Shown here: piece by piece, positions 56,714 through 64,000 of the stretch | Numbering within the stretch: the stretch's first letter is position 1 | How the letters are laid out: the number at the start of each line of letters is the position of its first letter | DNA from: Grammothele lineata | Lineage: Eukaryota; Basidiomycota; Agaricomycetes; Polyporales; Polyporaceae | Assembly: GCA_002150815.3 (NCBI GenBank) | Contig: NDFF03000380.1 | Location: 229,749-293,748, forward strand | Direction: 5' to 3' | DNA: 64,000 nt | Program-made: the position numbers and the translations under genes | Notes under the pieces: generated by a model | The model's database searches: none | Seen by the model: only the letters and a program-made list of their open reading frames with translations | What the model was told of the DNA's origin: nothing

Positions 56714-59066
56714 ATGTTTGTCGCCACTTTCTTCTTTTTCTCCCTCATTTGGCTCGCCCAAGCAGGGCCTCGTATAATACGTCCAGCCTCCGACGCTCGT
56801 TCAACTCTTGGCGTTCGCGCCACCCGCGACGCGCCTCCGCCAGGCTTCAAGGAAGTAGAATCCGGGGATCCCCAGGGATCACGATTACTTCGTCTGAGGA
56901 TAGGTTTGATCCGAAGCAATATCACAGGACTCAGAGACGCACTCTTGGACGTGAGTGATCCTAATAGTCCGAACTACGGTAACTACTGGTCCTTAGAACA
57001 GGTATGTTCACGCACTCGCTTCTGCGTATCTCACAATCTCACGCTCGATCTACGAAGATTCAAGCACACGTTATTCCCTTCCCTGAAGCCGCTCAAGCTG
57101 TCGATGACTGGCTTAATGAGCATGGCATCACACCGGTCTCGGCCTCACCCAGCCGTGACACTATTACTATCGAAGTTCCTGTGGAGACAGCCAATACGCT
57201 CCTCCACGCGGACTACAAGCTGTTCATTCACGAGGCATCTGGTACCGAGATGCTCCGCACACTCCTTTGGTCTATTCCCGCGACTTTGAAAGATCATATC
57301 TCATACATTTATCCGACCTCGCAGTGCGTCGAAAGCTTTATACCGTCCTCAGAATGTCTTGTTTACAACCATTATACGCTCAGGTTTATTTCTCCGGCCT
57401 CTGGTTCTCCTTCGATAGACATTATAGGGCGTAACATTCAAACAAGAGAGACGCGCGCAGCCCCACTTTCTGTTCGGGCTCGGAAAATACCTACTGGCTG
57501 CGCTTCTTCTGTCAACCCCGCATGTCTACAAGCATTGTACAATATCCCACATACTCCTGCCACCCACTCCCCCCAAAATGCCCTCTTCGTCAGCGGGTTC
57601 GAGGATCAGGTTGCAAGTCAAAATGATCTGTTGGTGAGTGATGTTCAGACTACTGCACGGGTCCTACTTCAGGCTAAATGTAGTATTACCGTAGGCATTC
57701 CTCAAATCAAAGCGCCCCGACTTGAAGACCGGGAAATTCAGAGTTTTGTCAGTAGATGGTAATCGTAATATACTGGGATCGGAGGGAACTGAGGAGGCTG
57801 TACGTGGTTTTTATTCACTGGACGAAAGCATGGCAGTAACTTACGCCTGTCTTCATCGGAATACAGAATCTGGACATTCAGTACACAGTAGGACTTGCGA
57901 CGAGCGTACCCACGACGTTCGTAACCATTGGAAAGAGTAATGCGTTCGAGGGTTTTATGGAGTTAATCGACAAACTACGGCATCTCGAAACCGGACCTCC
58001 GCTTGTCGTCACCACTAGCTATGGGTATGATGAGAGTGAGGTCATTTTCGACGGGACAATGGCGGCGTGAGTCTCCCTTCGCCACTTCAAGGTCCCGTGC
58101 CTATGCTGACTTCATCGACAGGGACCTTTGTGACTCTATCATGCAAATAACCTTGCGTGGGACAACTGTGTTGTACGCATCTGGAGACGGCGGCGTCGCC
58201 GGCACGGTTCCAAAGCAAGCCTGCGCCGAGTTTGTCCCTACGTTCCCCTCCGGATGTCCTTAGTGCGTGGTCACCACGTTCTCACTCCGCTTCTACTTTT
58301 GATCATCGCGCATTACCCATCGCCTCAGCCTAACCTCCGTCGGCGGTACGCAGGGCATGAATCCCGAAACCGCCGCGCCCTTCTCCTCTGGAGGCTTTTC
58401 CTCACTCTGGCCCCAGCCGCCATGGCAGACCAACGCCGTGTCCACCTATCTCGCCTCGCCCGCCGCCGCCACTCTCGATCACAGACTGTTCAACAGCAAA
58501 ATGCGCGGATATCCCGACGTCTCTGCCCAAGCGACACGCCTTGAGCTCGCTCACGGGGGCATCGTTGGCAAGACGGCATCGGGCACGAGCGCGAGCAGCC
58601 CGATCTTCGCGAGCGTCATTGCGCTCGTCAACGACGCGCTTCTGGCAAAGAGCATGGGCCCGGTAGGGTTCCTGAACCCCACGTTATACACACAGGAAGG
58701 CATGCAAGCGCTGAATGATATCACGCAAGGCAGGAACACCGGCTGTGGCCCTGGTCGTACGCAGGGTTTCCCGGCGGCGAAGGGATGGGACCCGGTAAGT
58801 AGTAATGGAGCGACGGCTTCGTCCTGATGTCTGATTTCGGTTTGCAGGTAACAGGTTTGGGAACGCCAGACTACGAGAGGTTGCTGAACCTTTTCACGAA
58901 GCTCAGATCACCCAAACCTAGCGTGAGTGGAGGCTTGAAAGATGAAGCTGCCAGTGCCACAGATACCCGAAAAAATGGTCGAGGTCGATTCTTCTCAACC
59001 AACCCTTTTTCCGAGTTGAGGGGCTGTAAACCAAGGCAGTCAAAAGTACAGGGATGCCAACAGTAG
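56714..59066 (+). CDS. S53 family serine peptidase (sedolisin / tripeptidyl peptidase) 2
   Basis: Exons 56714-57001, 57058-57323, 57384-57633, 57695-57799, 57867-58066, 58122-58262, 58329-58794, 58848-59066, giving 644 residues. A signal peptide (MFVATFFFFSLIWLAQAG) is followed by a propeptide with LLDVSDPNSPNYGNYWS. Catalytic residues: Glu302/Asp306 in EEANLDIQY, the oxyanion Asp in ASGDGGVAG and Ser504 in SGTSASSP. Exons 2 and 6 have exactly the lengths of protease 1 (266 and 141 nt) and every intron phase matches. After the shared end of the fold (GLGTPDYERLLNLF) this copy continues for about 50 extra basic, Ser-rich residues. A GTGAGTGG donor at 58923 might splice out this tail, so the C-terminus is uncertain. 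Secreted acid exopeptidase, predicted active. Confidence 0.92.
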
Positions 59067-62000
59067 TGATGTAGTAGTTCCTTATACCTGAGAAGTCTCG
59101 AAGAACATAAGGTGGCTGTCTGCAGGGAAAGCGAACTGCGCGACTACTTACCTCATCGAACCCCAACATTGCAATCAGAGGAGGAGAAAGCGAGTTTGGG
59201 CGCCTGATACGCCTACTCGCCCCACATGCCAGAGAATGCGCGTCGTTCAAGAGTCAAGGCATCAAGTGACGGTCAAAAGCAAAGCATCGCTCCGCCTCAG
59301 CCTCCTCGAAGCGCACAGATCCACCTCAGATCTCCACCGCATCAACCCCGGAAGCCACGTGGACTCCACGTGGGCGGACCCTGGCAGATGGCATCCGTCC
59401 TTCTCCACCGCGCCAGACCGCGCCGCGGCCGGTGGCCCTGCTTAGGGTCACTTGGTGGCGCGCGGTGTTGCTGCCGCATCGCCGCCTGCGTTTCTGGGAG
59501 CTCGCAGAGTTTTGGTCGTCATAGTTTACTCATACCCACTGTGTTTTCGGCTTGTCGACGTCTTTGGGCAACGTCGAGCGCTTGGGTGTGGGTATTTCCA
59601 TTGGCCATTTGCTGGTAGCCGAACGAGAGAACAAGGACTCGTCAATATCCGGACGAGCGTCAAGCATACACTCGCTTTTACCATTACCGTTACTACTATC
59701 CCTACTCGCGCGCGATGCTACTGTAACCCCGGGCTCCAGCATAGCAACCGGACTCGGAGCCGAGTAGGCAGCCCGCTCACGAGCTCCGCCCTCAAATCGC
59801 GTACGAACGCCGCATACATGTACGTCGACTCGGATACAACGCAACGCAACGCACCGCCCCGCCCGGCGAAGCTGGCCATTGCTTCCGCCAGAGTCTGTCC
59901 AGAAAGGCATTCGCCACTCCTAAGTTGCGGATTGTGGATTGGGGAAGGGCGACCGTTCCGCCGGCACGCCGGACACGAGATCGTTCGCATCTCGTCTTGA
60001 GCCCCCAAGTCGAGATCCGACGGGAAGCGTTTCGTCGTCGTCGCGTAGTTATAGCAGCGGGCCCCGGGCCCGGGGCGGCTCAGCTGCCAGTCACGGTGCT
60101 CGAGACCCTGCGTCCCTACGTAGCATACGCGCGCGGAAGTCAATCAGGCACAGCCTACGGGAGGTAGCGGCGGGGGACGTCATCGTTCATACATACACGA
60201 TCCAAAGAACTTGAGAGCTTGGCCGCGTACTACATGCTACCGTAAGTACAAACTTGCTAGCGCTGCAAGTCCGCACACTCGACGGGCGACGTCTGCCCAA
60301 GGTGGAACAGGAACAGAGATGCCTGTCAAACCCCCGCTCGGGGCGACAGAACTTTAATACCGTGAGCCTGAGGTGAGCGAGACGGCCACTGCCACATTGC
60401 CGAAGAGCACGCACCGTTAGCAAGTCTGGCGGTTAGTCCGAGATCAAATGTCCTACGTCTGAGGCGTACGAACTAGGCTAGTACAGTATCCTCGCAGTAG
60501 CAGCTCGAGCGAGCATGCATACATACTATGGACTCGGACTACGGTGAAGCGCCAGCACGTCACCCTGCGACTCCAGACCCCGCGATCAGCCAAAATCGCA
60601 AGATCTAGACGACCTAGACGACGACGCTCCCGCACCCGGCGGTGGGCTCCGCCAGAGTCAGAGTCAGATACGCCCAACAGGTGCGGATCAGAAAGAGGGC
60701 CGCAGCTCCGCCGCCCCCGAGCCGTTTCATCGAGTCCTATGTGGTCCTCTGCGGCAACCCCACTCCTTAGCACCCACTAGCGTCGTCGACGTCGACGCTC
60801 AGGGCCGCGCAGGTGGCACAACCCTCGCCATATCCAGCACGACGCCAGACAGTCGGACAGGCGGACAATAGAGCCGGCTCGGACAACGTCCCCCAACCCC
60901 TTCTGACGGCGTCTGCACCCACTAGCACCTCTTTCCTCCAGGGCGGCGGCGGCGGCGACAGGGACGCGCCAAGGTCGGTTTCCCGCGCAACGGGTGCGGG
61001 CGGGCGGCGCTTGTGTGGGTGGAGCGAGCTGGGGAAGGGATCGGGGCCCAGATACCGGGCGTTCGGTCAGGGTGGACGAACGACAATGCCTGCCGTTTTC
61101 GGCTAGTTCGGGTGAGCGGCAGCGTCGAGGATGAAGATGAGGGTCCTGGGGATCGGGGTGGGTTGCGAATCGGCGATCGTTTGCGCGCGGGAAGACTGAA
61201 GCTGCTGCTGCTACATATTGCTGGCTGTGTGAGCTCGCAGCCTTCCGGCGGTCGTTAGAGGTGCTCCTTCTGCGCGTTGGAGTGTCGGGCGTCTGGTCCA
61301 GGCTGGACGCAGTCGTGCCAGTGTCGTTCTGCGGTAATCTGAAACAGGCCACACTTGCGTAGACGAGTGTAGAAGACGCTGCTGCAGCTTCTGCCAACAG
61401 CTTTGAGGGCAAACCTAGCAGTACAACATCAGCGCCCCAGACGGAGGACGAGCATCAGAAGGCATACCGTCAGTATAGGAAGACGACTCGTTATGAGGTT
61501 GATGGATTAGAAGGAGCCGGGAATGTCGGGCAGACTGTGGACCACGCGTACGTCCTTCGCAGAAGGCCGGACAGGGTTCCACAGCGGCAAACGAGTCGCG
61601 CGCCGCCCATCTGCCACGCGGCGGGGCGAGAAGCGCGGTGAGGGGAAGATTCGTGACGTGCGGAATACAATCCGCGGTTCGTGTGAACGAGTGCGTGCGC
61701 GGCCGGGGCCACGCCCGTTCGAGTGGGATATCCTGCTGCGTTCTCCGAGGGACAACCTTACACCGCAGGCTCTGCTTGCATGGAAGAGGACGCGGACGGA
61801 CTGCCGGGGGACGCCACGCGTGCTGTTCCGCCAGCGAGGCCATCGAAGAGAGTTCTCAGTTGGGGCGGAACGTAGCCGGGCGAGGCCCCGTGGGCGCCGG
61901 AGGAGTGTCACGGGCGCAGGCCGTTCTCGGCAAGGCGCGTTCTCAGGCGAGCGGACACGGAAGCTGCGGCCCACGCTGGCGAAGACGTTCTCATGAGCTG

Positions 62001-62482
62001 CCCGGCTGCCCAGATCGGACAGTACAAGCTGACTTCCTAATCAGTGCACAAGGGGAACGCAGAGATAGGCCGCGCCGCCTGCTCGAAGCGCAGGGACCCC
62101 GGGAGGTGCCCCGCCGCGGGCGAGTGCTGGCAGGGGGAGAGCGGGGCCGGCGGGCGGGAGCGGCGAGGAGGCTGGAGAGCGTGCGGGTCATCGTCAAAGG
62201 AGCTGTGGGTGGCAAACAGGGCGTCATATCAGGATGAGAGGGCGATGTGGTCGAGGCGCCGGGGAGCGCGCATCGCCGCGGCGGGCGCTCGGTTGATGGA
62301 TGTGAGGGCGATGGGACCGCTCGAGTGCGCCCGGGTCCTGGGCCCTGGGAGCCCCGCTCGGAGGGCGGGGAGAGGGCTCTGATGTCCACCTCAGGTCATC
62401 ATTTAAAGAGAGAGGAACAATAGCACCTGCCCCCGCCTTCTCCCTCCCTTTTGTCCACCTTGTTTTGGGAACCGGTCCACGA
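59067..62482. other. 3.4 kb upstream region of HMG-box factor 3
   Basis: No gene was recognised. From about 60.5 kb on, the sequence is very GC-rich with many chance frames. A TATA-like ATTTAAAG at 62401-62408 followed by a CT-rich stretch probably marks the promoter of HMG-box factor 3. The ATG is at 62483. Confidence 0.5.
62401..62408 (+). promoter_or_regulatory. TATA-like box of HMG-box factor 3
   Basis: ATTTAAAG, 82 bases before the ATG, followed by a CT-rich tract ending in CCTTTTGTCCACC. Confidence 0.45.
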
Positions 62483-64000
62483 ATGTCTTCCTCACGGTCT
62501 TCACTCATCCGCCGCAGGCGTTCTTCCGTGGCAATGGGTATGTCGGCTGTCACCCCTCTACGACTCCCTGCAGAGGCTTATCGGACCCCATCTTCCAGGA
62601 CTGACCCAAGTCAAGCCGGGCAACTATGGGCTCAATGCCTCCGTCTCTCCGCGCGCACTCACCTTCGCTCCGAACGTCACGCCCGGTACGTACGTCGCCG
62701 CGGACGACGACATGAACGACACCGCACCGCCCTCGCCCACCTCCACTCTTTTCCCCATCGTCGAGCCCCCGTCTGCCCCCACCCGCCGTCGCCTGCCGCC
62801 CGGTAAGCGCCTATCCCAGGGCTACATCCCCCGCCCCCCGAACGCCTTCATGCTCTTCCGCGCCAACTTTGTCCGCCAAAAGCACGTCCCCGGCTCGATC
62901 GAGACCAACCACGGTTCGCTCTCCAAGATCATCGGCAACTGCTGGCGCTCGCTCAGCCTCGAGGAGAAGAAGGTGTGGGAGATCAAGGCGAAGCAGGCCA
63001 AGGCCGAGCACCGGCAGCGGTACCCCAACTATCGCTTCCGCCCCGTGCACAACAAGAACAAGAAGAACGCCGCCGGCGCAAAGCTCGCGGACCCCAAGCG
63101 CAAGGAGAGGATGCCCCCGCAGCCCGCGGAGGAGGAGCGCTGCGAGGTCGTCGCCCAGCTCCTCCTCGAGGGCAAGAAGGGCGAGGAGCTCGCCGAGGCC
63201 GTGCGCCAGATCGAGCTCGCACGAGCCATGGAGGCGCGCGCCGCGTCCTCCGAGCCCGCCTTCAACTACCCCGCCTACGCCCCGCCCCTGCACCCCCCGC
63301 CGCACTGGCAGCGCCGGTCCTCGTCCGTCCCGCCCCCCTCGACGCTCTACAACCCCGCGCACCCGATCGCCCTCCCCACGCTCCCGTTCCTCCAGCCGTC
63401 CGCGCAGTACGCGCAGGACGTCTTCGCCCACCCGTTCGGCGCCACGAGCCTGCACGGCTCGCGCGCGCCCTCGCCCGTGTCCAACATCTCCCGGCAGCAG
63501 CGCACCTTCCTCGGGCTCCGCCGCGCATCGAGCGTCCAGCCCATCCCGTCGGAGCGCATGTGGGACGCCCCCGCCGCCCCGTGGGACCCGCACTCCCAGG
63601 CGCACGCTCAAGCGCAGTACGCGCCAGGGGGGCTCCCCGCGCACGCGTTCCAGCTCCAGCCGGACTGGTCGCCCCTCCCCGAGGTCACGGACGCGAGCAT
63701 CTTCCAGCCGGGCTGGACGAGTGCGTTCAAGGATGACGCTTCCGTCCTCCCCGTCCTCTCCAACGGTAACGGCGGGTACGACCCCATGAGCGCATGTGTC
63801 GCGCCCGACGCGTCCGCCCCTGGTCCTTTGCACGTCAACATCGGCCCGCTCGACCACTTCGCCGGGTTCTCCGGCACGGCTGGCCCAGATGCGTACTCTG
63901 CCTCTGCCTCTGCCTCGAGCGCCCAGACCCCGTACTCGACCGTGGACCCGACGGCGCCGTGGCCGATGGCGGAGAGCGGGCCCCCGAGCACGATCTCGGG
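62483..64000 (+). CDS. HMG-box transcription factor 3 (partial, runs off the right edge)
   Basis: Exon 1 is 62483-62537 and exon 2 runs from 62599 to the window end without a stop, so 485 residues are visible. The intron (GTATGT...CTTCCAG, 61 nt) joins SSVAMG to LTQVKPGNYGLN. The HMG box spans about residues 94-168: YIPRPPNAFMLFRANFVRQK, then SLSKIIGNCWRSLSLEEK and YPNYRFRP. It is followed by a basic stretch (NKNKKNAAGAKLADPKRKER) that probably serves as nuclear signal and extends DNA contact. The rest is Pro/Ser/Ala-rich and probably disordered. It is the closest relative in the window of HMG-box factor 1 (about 60% identity over the box by eye) but has no intron inside the box. Nuclear regulator; targets unknown. 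Confidence 0.9.

Noticed and set aside
60055..60080. GC-only palindrome (GGGCCCCGGGCCCGGGGC)
   Set aside because: Short, made only of G and C in a GC-rich region, with no flanking structure; expected by composition.
1..64000. CRISPR arrays, bacterial operons or prophage
   Set aside because: The window is eukaryotic: spliced genes throughout, no spaced direct repeats of CRISPR type and no bacterial gene order.

Overview
The window looks like nuclear DNA of a filamentous basidiomycete, most likely an agaricomycete. The genes have many introns of about 50-90 nt with GTRNGT donors and YAG acceptors. Coding DNA is GC-rich, and several families (three HMG-box factors, a DUF6699 protein, a jelly-roll/single-TM surface protein, S53 sedolisins) are typical of mushrooms and polypores. 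Gene models were built by hand: splice sites were chosen so that the reading frame, the family motifs and, for paralogues, the exon lengths all agree. I support 15 protein-coding genes, one of them cut by the right edge, plus one gene relic.

Layout. 1.9-3.7 kb (+): secreted beta-rich protein, copy A. 10.0-12.1 kb (-): HMG-box factor 1. 15.3-16.9 kb (-): DUF6699 protein. 17.8-18.8 kb (-): HhH-GPD DNA glycosylase. 23.2-25.2 kb (+): HMG-box factor 2, Pcc1-like. 28.4-31.6 kb (-): tandem pair of small proteins with hydrophobic C-termini. 34.8-36.6 kb (-): two-domain protein disulfide isomerase. 37.1-38.4 kb (-): type I membrane surface protein. 39.1-40.6 kb (-): Old Yellow Enzyme. 41.7-43.5 kb (-): secreted beta-rich protein, copy B. 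44.0-44.4 kb: a MITE-like foldback element. 45.7-46.0 kb: an unidentified gene relic. 46.1-48.5 kb (-): a divergent TAP-type alpha/beta hydrolase that seems to have lost its nucleophile. 49.0-51.5 kb (-): arginyl-tRNA synthetase. 53.0-59.1 kb (+): two tandem S53 tripeptidyl-peptidase-type proteases. 62.5 kb to the edge (+): HMG-box factor 3.

How the genes relate. There is no operon-like or biosynthetic cluster. Two themes recur. The first is secretion: PDI in the ER, two sedolisins, two copies of a secreted beta-rich protein and several surface proteins. The second is regulation: three HMG-box genes within 54 kb, each beside unusually large gene-free GC-rich intervals. Gene duplication shaped the locus: an inverted dispersed pair (copy A/B), a tandem pair at 28-31 kb, and a tandem S53 pair whose promoters were duplicated too.

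Limits. No homology search was possible. Family names rest on motifs recognised by eye. Untranslated regions and transcription starts are inferred only from TATA-like boxes. The long gene-free stretches contain many open frames, but I judge these to be by-products of high GC.
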